Part shown: positions 1-5,906 of the stretch, piece after piece
Numbering within the stretch: position 1 is the stretch's first letter
How the letters are laid out: the number at the start of each line of letters is the position of its first letter
Assembly: GCA_003452185.1 (NCBI GenBank)
Contig: DMJJ01000307.1
Coordinates: forward strand, 1,681 to 10,312
Length of the DNA: 8,632 bases
Direction: 5' to 3'
Source: Verrucomicrobiales bacterium
GTDB taxonomy: Bacteria; Verrucomicrobiota; Verrucomicrobiia; Limisphaerales; UBA11320
Program-made: the position numbers and the translations under genes
The notes under the pieces: generated by a model
Databases searched by the model: none
What the model saw: only the letters and a program-made list of their open reading frames with translations
Told to the model about the DNA's origin: nothing

Positions 1-388
1 ACGGGATCTCGAACGCCACCACCTGCTTCTTCGGGCTCTGGGTGCAGGCGTAGATCCGGCCGTCCGGGCCGAACTTGAGACCGCTGATCCGCGGGGTGCC
101 GCTCACCAGGGGGGAAACCTTCCCGGAAGCCTCCACCCGGAGGATCGAGTCCCCGGCCGCCACATCCGCAAAGCAGAAGTTCCCCTCCGGGTCGGAGCAC
201 GCGGCGTCGGTGAACTTGTACCCCTCGGCCACCAACTGCCATCCCTCCCCGGGGAGGAGGATCTTCGACAGGGCCTCATCCCCCCGGAGGTTCTGGGCCT
301 CCACCAGGGGGCAGGTCAACGCGGCGGCAAGGGTGACGACCAGAAACGGGGTCCGAAGGAGGAGAGTGGCTGGCTTCATTCGATTCAT
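1..388 (-). CDS. SMP-30/gluconolactonase/LRE-like secreted protein, N-terminal part (3' end outside window)
   Basis: Only the first 129 codons are visible; the gene runs off the left edge. The protein starts with a basic stretch and a hydrophobic core (about residues 7-29), and a signal peptidase site is plausible after VEA at residue 31, so it is probably exported. The following sequence, with YKFTDAACSDPEGNFCFAD at residues 58-75, SILRV at 81-85, and ISGLKFGPDGRIYACT at 101-116, has the repeating blade pattern of SMP-30/gluconolactonase beta-propellers, a family of metal-dependent lactonases and related enzymes. The usual first metal ligand motif (EGP) appears here as TDAA, so activity should not be assumed. 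An ATG nine bases further in (379) is an alternative start. It lies 37 nt after the esterase stop and is probably co-transcribed with it. The family call is fairly secure; the substrate is unknown. Confidence 0.8.
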   Translation of the reverse strand, partial: MNRMKPATLLLRTPFLVVTLAAALTCPLVEAQNLRGDEALSKILLPGEGWQLVAEGYKFTDAACSDPEGNFCFADVAAGDSILRVEASGKVSPLVSGTPRISGLKFGPDGRIYACTQSPKKQVVAFEIP

Positions 389-425
389 GGATCAGGGGTG
401 CAGGGGGTGGAGGGATCGCAAACCG

Positions 426-1304
426 TCACGGCTTGGGGTAATCATGCCAGACCCAGGCTAGGGCCTCGGGCAGGATCACCCCGCCGTGGCGGCCGTTATG
501 GCCGCCGTCGCCCAACTCGAACCGGTAGTCATATCCCGCAAACTTGAGGGCGGCCGCCATCTCCTGGTTCGCCAACGGCCAGTTGCCAAAAAGGTTATCG
601 AGATCCCCGGTTCCATCCTGGAGGTGAACCCGGATCGGCTTATGCTCCGTCTTCCGGATCCATGCGGGGTAGACGTGTCCACCCCGGATGTTCGTAAAGC
701 TCCCAACATGGCTGATGACCTTCCGAAACTGGTCGGGACGCTCCCAGGCGACGGTCCATGCGCAGATTCCCCCGGAGCTGATCCCGCAGATGGCCCGGCC
801 CTCCGGGTCCCGGGTCAGGTTGTACTTCTTTGAAACCTCCGGCAGGATCTCCTCCAGCAGGAACCGGGCATACTGGCCCCCAAGGGAGTCATATTCAAAG
901 CTCCGGTTGCTCCGCGGCTTCTGGCCGGCATCCCCCGCCGGAACCTCCCCCGGGTTGAGAAAGATCCCGATGGTCACGGGCATCTTTCCCTGGTGGATCA
1001 GGTTGTCGAACACCACCGGCACGCGGAACTGGCCATTCGTGTTCACGTAGGAGCCGCCATCCTGGAAGACCATCACGGCCGCCGGCTTCGAGGGATTGTA
1101 CTGGGCCGGGACGTACACCCAGTAATCCCGCACCGTCTCCGCAAACACCTTGCTGGTCCACTTTCCCTGGGTGACCACCCCCTGCGGGACCCCGGGCTGC
1201 GGCCTGGAGTCGGGGCCCAGCGTGTAATCGTCCGCCGCACGGGCGGGCTCGACGGATCGCAGGAAGAGGAGGGCCAACAGGGCCAGGGCGAGTCGGAGGT
1301 GCAT
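426..1304 (-). CDS. Secreted alpha/beta-hydrolase esterase (enterochelin-esterase/putative esterase family)
   Basis: This is a 292-residue serine esterase of the type often annotated as esterase family protein or enterochelin esterase-like. Residues 1-23 form a signal peptide (MHLRLALALLALLF core, cleavage likely after ARA), so the enzyme acts outside the cytoplasm. The nucleophile elbow is GISSG at 174-178 with Ser176 as predicted nucleophile. The triad histidine is probably His269 in GDGGHNGRH, and the acid lies in the QDGTGDLDN segment (229-237). YWVYVPAQYNPSKPAAVMVF (61-80) is the typical entry strand of the family. The start at 1304 was chosen because the signal peptide begins there; the frame stays open to an ATG at 1409, but those 35 residues look non-coding and would bury the signal peptide. 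A probable promoter lies immediately upstream. The substrate is not deducible; carbohydrate-ester hydrolysis would be typical. Confidence 0.88.
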   Translation of the reverse strand: MHLRLALALLALLFLRSVEPARAADDYTLGPDSRPQPGVPQGVVTQGKWTSKVFAETVRDYWVYVPAQYNPSKPAAVMVFQDGGSYVNTNGQFRVPVVFDNLIHQGKMPVTIGIFLNPGEVPAGDAGQKPRSNRSFEYDSLGGQYARFLLEEILPEVSKKYNLTRDPEGRAICGISSGGICAWTVAWERPDQFRKVISHVGSFTNIRGGHVYPAWIRKTEHKPIRVHLQDGTGDLDNLFGNWPLANQEMAAALKFAGYDYRFELGDGGHNGRHGGVILPEALAWVWHDYPKP

Positions 1305-1311
1305 GGGGGCG

Positions 1312-1342
1312 AGAATACCCCCGGGCGCCTCCCCCGTGTCAA
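1312..1342 (-). promoter_or_regulatory. Candidate sigma-70-type promoter for the esterase/SMP-30 pair
   Basis: On the minus strand a perfect TTGACA (1342-1337) is followed after 19 nt by TATTCT (1317-1312, four of six consensus bases). The spacer is slightly long. Transcription would begin about 1305-1306, almost at the ATG at 1304, giving a leaderless or nearly leaderless mRNA. This is a pattern match only. Confidence 0.35.
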
Positions 1343-1389
1343 AGCCGCATTGCGGGACCCCATCCGATCTCACGGTCTCCGCCGCATGA

Positions 1390-1438
1390 CCGCCGGAGGC
1401 GGGATCCATTCGGATCAGAGGCCAGTCCTCCGCGAGGA
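1390..1438. repeat. Three tandem short inverted repeats
   Basis: Perfect 5-bp stems with 3-4 nt loops occupy 1390-1402, 1403-1416 and 1426-1438. The first two abut. They lie about 100 nt beyond the last gene of the six-gene operon and before the esterase. They could slow RNA polymerase or stabilise the operon's 3' end, but each stem is short and there is no U-tract, so a terminator role is only a possibility. Confidence 0.35.
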
Positions 1439-1484
1439 TCCGGAATTCGGGCCCCCCCCTGGGAAAGGTCCGAAGACGAGTGCC

Positions 1485-1506
1485 CTAGCAGCCCGTGGAA
1501 GAACTG
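1485..1506. repeat. Possible insertion-sequence terminal remnant
   Basis: CAGCCCGTGGAAGAACTG at 1489-1506 resembles the CAGCCTGTTGAAAAACT-type terminal inverted repeat found on many DDE-transposase insertion sequences (14 of 17 positions against that remembered form). It is preceded by CTAG (1485-1488), a common target tetranucleotide for some of these elements. No second inverted copy and no transposase is present in the window, so at most it is a solitary scar. Chance resemblance is a real possibility. Confidence 0.2.
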
Positions 1507-1537
1507 TGCCTATCGCCGTTCCTGCAGAAACCGGTCG

Positions 1538-2998
1538 CTAAGGCTGGGCCAGGAAACGGTCGACGGCAGCTTTCACTTCGAAGGGAAGGTCACCGGAGAA
1601 AACCCGACCGCTCGCGCGCTCGGCTGCCAGCTCGCTCCGCCCCAGTCGGGTGAGATCGAGCCCGGCGGCCGCCGCGCGGGCGACGGCGTAGAAACGCCCG
1701 TTGTAACCCAGGAGCTCATACCCGTGGTAATCCTCCTCCACGAGCAATGGAGCCCCCGCCGTGCGACGCGGGGCGTCGCCGGGGGAGGGAGACGGAGCCT
1801 TCGGTGCGGCGGAGTCGAGGCGGCCGAACACATCGCTGCGGGAGGCGGGCGGGGCGGTGATCGACCCGCGCAGCATGGCGGAAACCGAGGGCCAGAGCGC
1901 ATGCCGGCGCAGGAAGCCCTGGAAGGAGGCGAAGATGGTCGGAGCCGACGGGTGTTGATGGGCCTCCGGACCGAGCACCCGCCCGGTCCAGTCCCAGGCA
2001 ACCCGATCCACCGTGAGCAGGAGCTCCTCACCCGGGGGAAGCCCCGCCTGGCGGGCGTCTAGGACTCCCGAGAGCAGCCGCGCCGCGGCCGACGCGGGAT
2101 CGCCCGAAGTCCGGAGCCGGTCCGCCTCCGCCAGAAGTCTCACGGTGCCGGACGACGCACCCCCGGGCGCAATCGCCGGGATCCCGTCCCCGGCCCTCTC
2201 CGAGACGGGCGCCGGCTCGTACCCGAGGCGCCTCATCCAGTCGGCGGCCGGCCCGCCAAACAGCTGCAGCGCCTCCTCGTCAAAGTGGTCACTCCACCCC
2301 CCGACCTTGCCACGACCGACCACACGGAAAGCCTCCCCTGTCGATTCCTCGCTCCTCTCCATCGCGGTGCGGGCCCTCTCCACGGTCGATTCGCCCACCG
2401 CCTGGCGCACGGCTTCCGGGGAGCGTCGCACACCAAGGAACTCCAGCACCCGGTCGACCACCTGCACCGGGTGTTGACGCGACTCCTCGAACCGCAGCAC
2501 CAGAAACGGGGCCTGGGATTGCAGGCCGAGCCACATCGCATGCCACGCCGCCCAGGTCTCGCCCGGCGGGAGCCCGAACATCCCCGGGAAGTGGTCCTCC
2601 CAGAGGTCGGGGCGGCGCAGGTACTCGTGCCATCCAAAGTGAAGGTAGTTCCGCTCGTAGATCGACCGGATGGCGTCCCGCGGATCCCTCACGAAGAGAA
2701 TCGTCGGCCGCCCGGCGTGGCGGGCAAAGTCCAGCCTGTGCTCCCACAGCACCTCGAGGCCCGGCTCCAACAGAAACTCCTCCTGCCGGTGAAGCAGCGG
2801 GATGTAGTAGCGCAGGTGGGCCACCCCCTCGGGAACAATCCGCTCCCCGCGTCCCTTCCCTTCCGCGGGGATCCAGAAGCCGTGGGGGTACCTCCGCGGC
2901 TCGGCGTGAGTGGTCCGGACCCCGAGTTCCATCAGCACGCTGACGAGCCAGCTGATGCCGCAGGAGAACGGGGCCGAAATCAGGTTGAACTCACGCAT
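1538..2998 (-). CDS. Sulfotransferase-fold protein with C-terminal extension; candidate phosphoramidate transferase
   Basis: This 486-residue protein has a sulfotransferase domain in about residues 1-262. The 5'-phosphate loop position is LISAPFSCGISWL (6-18); the usual lysine of PKSGTTW is replaced by Phe11. The 3'-phosphate site is well kept: LFVRDPRDAIRSIYE (101-115), with Arg104 and Ser112 at the family's eight-residue spacing, plus GRGKVGGW (228-235) matching the C-terminal RKGxxGDW motif. There is no signal peptide or membrane segment. Residues about 263-425 form an alanine/proline-rich linker with a helical stretch. A small module at 424-486 contains YELLGYNGRFYAVARA and a DLTRLG segment. 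The gene is last in the operon, 18 nt after the methyltransferase. Because a neighbour is predicted to make a 3'-phosphocytidine donor analogous to PAPS, I infer that it transfers phosphoramidate rather than sulfate; an ordinary PAPS-dependent sulfotransferase is the alternative. The fold is fairly certain, the donor is not. Confidence 0.82.
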   Translation of the reverse strand: MREFNLISAPFSCGISWLVSVLMELGVRTTHAEPRRYPHGFWIPAEGKGRGERIVPEGVAHLRYYIPLLHRQEEFLLEPGLEVLWEHRLDFARHAGRPTILFVRDPRDAIRSIYERNYLHFGWHEYLRRPDLWEDHFPGMFGLPPGETWAAWHAMWLGLQSQAPFLVLRFEESRQHPVQVVDRVLEFLGVRRSPEAVRQAVGESTVERARTAMERSEESTGEAFRVVGRGKVGGWSDHFDEEALQLFGGPAADWMRRLGYEPAPVSERAGDGIPAIAPGGASSGTVRLLAEADRLRTSGDPASAAARLLSGVLDARQAGLPPGEELLLTVDRVAWDWTGRVLGPEAHQHPSAPTIFASFQGFLRRHALWPSVSAMLRGSITAPPASRSDVFGRLDSAAPKAPSPSPGDAPRRTAGAPLLVEEDYHGYELLGYNGRFYAVARAAAAGLDLTRLGRSELAAERASGRVFSGDLPFEVKAAVDRFLAQP

Positions 2999-3016
2999 GC
3001 CGAGGCACGGGGATGC

Positions 3017-3808
3017 TCACACGTCGACCCGCCTCGCGGTCCAGGCCCGGGTCTTGTAGGGGACGATCACCTCGGGGAGCGGGGCAATGACCTCGGCGAC
3101 CGCCTCCAGGAAGGCCTCAAAGCGCTCGGGCCCGGCCTGCGCCTGAATGTCGTTCACCGATCTCCAGGCCCCGATGTACCGCTCGTGGCTCATGGCGATC
3201 TGGTGGCGGGCCTCGAAAAAGACCACATCCTCAAAATGGCCCGAGCCGAGAAGCTCCGTCGACCAGTCGCGCGCGTTCTTCTCGTGTCCCGAGGAGACGC
3301 GCCTCAGGCCGGGAACCAGCTCGTGGAGTCGCGACTCGATCTCCCGGTGAAGCGGGCTGGCATCGATGTCCCGCGGGTTCCAAAGCACCGTCAGATACCC
3401 CCGGGGACGGAGCACCCGATGGAACTCCGCCATGCCGTCGGGCTGCCGAACCCAGTGGAACGAGCTCGCCATGGTGATCCAGTCCGCGGATCCGCTCGCG
3501 AGGCCCGTGGCTTCCCCCGATCCGCGGGACCACTCGACAGGCAACCCCCGGGTGTAGATCCGCCCCTGCTCCCGCATCGGGTCGCAAGGCTCGACAGCGC
3601 GAACCTCCAGCCCCTCGCCTGCGAGCATCCGGGTCCAGAGACCCGTGCCGGCCCCGACATCCGCGACCTGGAACCCGGGGGTTCCCTCGGCCCCCACGTA
3701 CGCCATCAAGGCGCGCAGCACGGTGGTGGAGTAATCGGGCCTGTGTTTTGCGTAATCCTCCGCAAGCGCGGAGAAGTCGCCCTGGCGAAGCGTGGCGGTC
3801 ATGCTCAT
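3017..3808 (-). CDS. Class I SAM-dependent methyltransferase, candidate phosphoramidate O-methyltransferase
   Basis: This 263-residue protein has the Rossmann-type methyltransferase motifs in order: motif I VADVGAGTGLW (48-58), the acidic residue after strand 2 in AVEPCDPM (71-78, Glu73), GSGEATGLASGSADWITM (96-113), ASSFHWV (114-120), and RVLRPRGYLTVLW (131-143). The N-terminal DYAKHRPDY (18-26) is typical of type-11 cytoplasmic methyltransferases. ATG codons at 3808 and 3802 are both possible starts; the first is listed. It starts 22 nt after the kinase gene and ends 18 nt before the sulfotransferase-like gene. In Campylobacter jejuni the equivalent locus has two such enzymes (Cj1419 and Cj1420) thought to provide the methyl group of O-methyl phosphoramidate; here there is one. 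The family is secure; the substrate (phosphoramidate oxygen or the final acceptor) is inferred from neighbours only. Confidence 0.9.
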   Translation of the reverse strand: MSMTATLRQGDFSALAEDYAKHRPDYSTTVLRALMAYVGAEGTPGFQVADVGAGTGLWTRMLAGEGLEVRAVEPCDPMREQGRIYTRGLPVEWSRGSGEATGLASGSADWITMASSFHWVRQPDGMAEFHRVLRPRGYLTVLWNPRDIDASPLHREIESRLHELVPGLRRVSSGHEKNARDWSTELLGSGHFEDVVFFEARHQIAMSHERYIGAWRSVNDIQAQAGPERFEAFLEAVAEVIAPLPEVIVPYKTRAWTARRVDV

Positions 3809-3830
3809 GATGTTTGTAAGAGGGGTTGGG

Positions 3831-4421
3831 TCAGTGGGACTGGCACGGGATTGTCAACCGGGAGAGGATCTCGTCCGAAAGCGGCTCCAGCGCCGCCTCG
3901 GCGCCGTCGTTCTGCAGGATGACATGGGGCGACTCAGGCTCGTCAAACGGGAGGTCGATCCCCGCCACGTGCCGGGCCTCCCCGCGCGCCGCGCGGCTGT
4001 AGAGCCCTCGGGCATCCCGCGCCTGCAGAACCTCGAACGGAACCTTCACCCAGACCTCCAGGTATCCCGGCAGGTGGGCGCGATTCCAGGCAAAGACCTC
4101 CTTGAAGAGAGACATCGTCGGCACGATGACCGTGAACCCCTGGTGGGCCACCAGCCGCGCAAACCGGCAGATCCTCATCGCATTGGTCAGGCGGCTCGCA
4201 CGATCGTGCGCGATGGCCGGGTCCGCCACCGCCAGCCGCACCTCATCCCCATCCAGGATCAACGCCGGGCACCCGGCCTCGCGGAGCCGCCGGGCCACCA
4301 CACGGCCCAGGGTGCTCTTGCCCGCGCCGCTCAGGCCGGTGATCCAGACCACGCGGCCGACCGCGGCGACCGGCAAGGGGTCGCGGGTTGTCACGTTCGG
4401 GGTGGAAGGGTGTGAAATCAT
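3831..4421 (-). CDS. APS-kinase-like kinase, probable cytidine diphosphoramidate 3'-kinase (Cj1415-like)
   Basis: This 196-residue P-loop kinase has the CysC fold: Walker A GLSGAGKST (29-37), LDGDEVR (56-62), and the lid/substrate region RDARGLYSRAARGEA (135-149) with HVAGIDLPFDEPESP (151-165). The FISP segment of true APS kinases is replaced by PTMSLFKEVFAWNR (101-114), a form I associate with the capsule-locus CysC-like kinases of the Cj1415 type. Known chemistry for Cj1415 is phosphorylation of the 3'-hydroxyl of cytidine diphosphoramidate by ATP. No ATP sulfurylase or sulfate-assimilation gene is nearby, whereas the nucleotidyltransferase and hydrolase that would make cytidine diphosphoramidate directly precede it. 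The frame is open to an ATG at 4526, but that would overlap the preceding gene by 83 nt with non-coding-looking residues, so the ATG at 4421 was chosen (22-nt gap). A sulfate-activating CysC is the less likely alternative. Confidence 0.87.
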   Translation of the reverse strand: MISHPSTPNVTTRDPLPVAAVGRVVWITGLSGAGKSTLGRVVARRLREAGCPALILDGDEVRLAVADPAIAHDRASRLTNAMRICRFARLVAHQGFTVIVPTMSLFKEVFAWNRAHLPGYLEVWVKVPFEVLQARDARGLYSRAARGEARHVAGIDLPFDEPESPHVILQNDGAEAALEPLSDEILSRLTIPCQSH

Positions 4422-4443
4422 GGCGCGTGAACAAGGGGGACCG

Positions 4444-5211
4444 TCAGGCCGCATCCTCCCACCGCCAGTCATGCCGCCAGGGGATGACCTGCTCGAGCCG
4501 TTCGGTGTAAAGCTCCAGATCGGCATCGGAGTCGACCTCGCACCACCGCCCCTCGACCGGGATGGCTGCGATCCGGACCCCGGCGCCCAGGAGGCCCGAG
4601 AGCAACCCGGTCATGTCGAGCCGGTCGAGATCCGACGGGGCCACCCCGCTCAGGAACCGCTTGATCTGGTCCCACCCCGCGGGTGTGAACTTGAGGAGCC
4701 CCATGTACTGGCCCTCCACCTCGGCGAGCGAGGAGGCCCTGTGGCCGATCTCCTGCAGGAACCCATCCGCCGAGCGCCGGAACGTCTCGGCATCCGAGAG
4801 CGGATCCTCAAACCGGTCGCTCCAGAGCTGTTTCCACAGCCTGTCGTACGTGATGGCGATGTCGGCCGTCGAGGCCGACAAGGCCTGGGCTGCGGAAGGG
4901 TGGTAAAGGATGTCGCCGTAGGAGACGATGCACTCCCCTCCGCGCAGCCACGCGTCCGCGGTGAGGAGGCTTCCCACCATGTTGGTCTCGGACCAGCGCG
5001 GGTTGTCGAACGGGGTGTAGCCGGGCCCCGACAGCGCGGAGGCGCAGTACCCCCGCACGACGGCGAACTCCCCGACACCCGCGGCGCGCAGGGCGTCGAT
5101 CTGCCATTCGAGGAGGGGTCGCCCCGCCACCTTGACAAGGCACTTGGGGTGATGGGTGGTGAGGGCTCGCATACGAGAGCCCCGTCCGGCTGCCAGGATC
5201 AACGCACGCAT
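4444..5211 (-). CDS. Sugar-nucleotidyltransferase-fold enzyme, probable CTP:phosphoglutamine cytidylyltransferase (Cj1416-like)
   Basis: This 255-residue cytoplasmic enzyme opens with the nucleotide-binding signature MRALILAAGRGSRM (1-14) followed by PKCLVKVAGRPLLEWQI (22-38), both standard for GT-A-type nucleotidyltransferases of the LicC/GlmU-N class. ETNMVGSLLTA (75-85) and SYGDILYH (97-104, Asp100 likely metal ligand) resemble cytidylyltransferases such as LicC. EVEGQYMGLLKF (164-175) and CEVDSDADLELY (224-235, second metal-binding acids) complete the site. In the Cj1416 reaction, L-glutamine phosphate plus CTP gives CDP-L-glutamine and pyrophosphate. Its start overlaps the end of the amidotransferase-like gene by 13 nt, implying coupled translation. 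The fold is certain; substrate assignment rests on the four-gene order shared with Campylobacter. Phosphocholine or sugar-1-phosphate as substrate would be the alternative. Confidence 0.88.
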   Translation of the reverse strand: MRALILAAGRGSRMRALTTHHPKCLVKVAGRPLLEWQIDALRAAGVGEFAVVRGYCASALSGPGYTPFDNPRWSETNMVGSLLTADAWLRGGECIVSYGDILYHPSAAQALSASTADIAITYDRLWKQLWSDRFEDPLSDAETFRRSADGFLQEIGHRASSLAEVEGQYMGLLKFTPAGWDQIKRFLSGVAPSDLDRLDMTGLLSGLLGAGVRIAAIPVEGRWCEVDSDADLELYTERLEQVIPWRHDWRWEDAA

Positions 5212-5906
5212 GGAGGGAATGTGAAGGGGGTTAGAAACGACTCGCAGGAATCGGCCTCCGCAAGGCTCGCGGCCTCACGCAGGGGGGAAAGTCCAAGGGA
5301 CTCGCGGAACAGGGCGACATCGGAGGGGTCGGCCGACTCCCCCCGCTCGGGATGCCATTGGATGGCCGTAAGCGGAGCCTCCCTGTGGCGGAGCCCCTCA
5401 ACCCAGCCGTCCGGGGTCGTTGCGAACGGGGCCAGCGGCCGGGCGAGCGACTCGCGCCGAACCCCCCTGGCATGGTAGGAGTTCACCACACGGGCGGCCG
5501 GCCCGGGAACGCCAGGCCCGAAGTCCACGGGATGCCGGGTCGCCACGTGCGCATCGCGGGGGCACGGGACCACGGGCCCGCCATGGAACGACTGGAAAAA
5601 CTGGAGCCCCCGGCAGACCCCGAACACCGGGATCCCGGCGTCGAGGGCGAACCGGAGCAGGGCCTCCTCGGTCGCATCCCGGACCGGGGCCTCCCCCAGG
5701 TCGTTGCCGCCCGTGAACACCAGGGCATCGATCGCCCACGCCCGGGCATGCGCCGCGGCCTGGCCCCCGAGGTTGGGAAGCCCCATCCAACGGCAGTCCG
5801 GGATGGCGGCCCCGAGGAACCGGGCCCAGTCCTGCGCCAGGGCATCCCGATCCTCCGGGTACTCCGGACTCCGCACCACCCGCATTGTCAGGCCGACATG
5901 TCTCAT
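5199..5906 (-). CDS. Class I glutamine amidotransferase-like (peptidase C26) hydrolase, probable gamma-glutamyl-CDP-amidate hydrolase (Cj1417-like)
   Basis: This 235-residue protein carries the full class I amidotransferase triad: Cys98 in the nucleophile elbow VFGVCRGLQFF (94-104), and His185 with Glu187 in IQWHPE (182-187). FTGGNDLGE (64-72) forms the oxyanion-side loop, and NSYHARGV (142-149) matches the NSxHxQ region of the gamma-glutamyl hydrolases (PuuD/C26 group). There is no synthetase domain, so it acts as a stand-alone hydrolase. Cj1417, the expected equivalent, cleaves CDP-L-glutamine to cytidine diphosphoramidate and L-glutamate. Its ATG overlaps the stop of the upstream kinase in an ATGA arrangement, and its own end runs 13 nt into the nucleotidyltransferase gene. 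A polyamine-pathway gamma-glutamyl-GABA hydrolase is the usual automatic label but is unlikely here given the neighbours. Confidence 0.88.
   Translation of the reverse strand: MRHVGLTMRVVRSPEYPEDRDALAQDWARFLGAAIPDCRWMGLPNLGGQAAAHARAWAIDALVFTGGNDLGEAPVRDATEEALLRFALDAGIPVFGVCRGLQFFQSFHGGPVVPCPRDAHVATRHPVDFGPGVPGPAARVVNSYHARGVRRESLARPLAPFATTPDGWVEGLRHREAPLTAIQWHPERGESADPSDVALFRESLGLSPLREAASLAEADSCESFLTPFTFPPCVR

Larger units (their letters stand above)
1305..1537. other. Intergenic region between the phosphoramidate operon and the esterase
   Basis: This 233-bp stretch has no credible gene. Three short perfect inverted repeats are packed into 1390-1438: CCGCC/GGCGG with a 3-nt loop, GATCC/GGATC with a 4-nt loop, and TCCTC/GAGGA with a 3-nt loop. 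None is followed by a T-tract on either strand, so a classical intrinsic terminator for the upstream operon is not evident. An eight-C run lies at 1452-1459. A sequence like an insertion-sequence end lies at 1489-1506. The esterase promoter candidate occupies 1312-1342, and GGGGG/CCCCC (1305-1309 and 1318-1322) could pair right next to the esterase start codon. Confidence 0.6.

Noticed and set aside
1305..1409. N-terminal extension of the esterase
   Set aside because: The added 35 residues would precede a clear signal peptide and cover the promoter candidate and hairpin region.
2285..3922. 545-codon plus-strand open frame across the sulfotransferase and methyltransferase genes
   Set aside because: It spans two well-supported minus-strand genes, has no domain, and has shadow-type composition.
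3831..4421. Assimilatory sulfate activation (true CysC feeding PAPS to the sulfotransferase)
   Set aside because: It cannot be excluded, but there is no ATP sulfurylase, the FISP region differs, and the three upstream genes fit cytidine diphosphoramidate formation in Campylobacter order.
4422..4526. N-terminal extension of the APS-kinase-like gene
   Set aside because: It would overlap the cytidylyltransferase gene by 83 nt, and the added residues look like an out-of-frame reading of that gene; the ATG at 4421 gives the normal family length.
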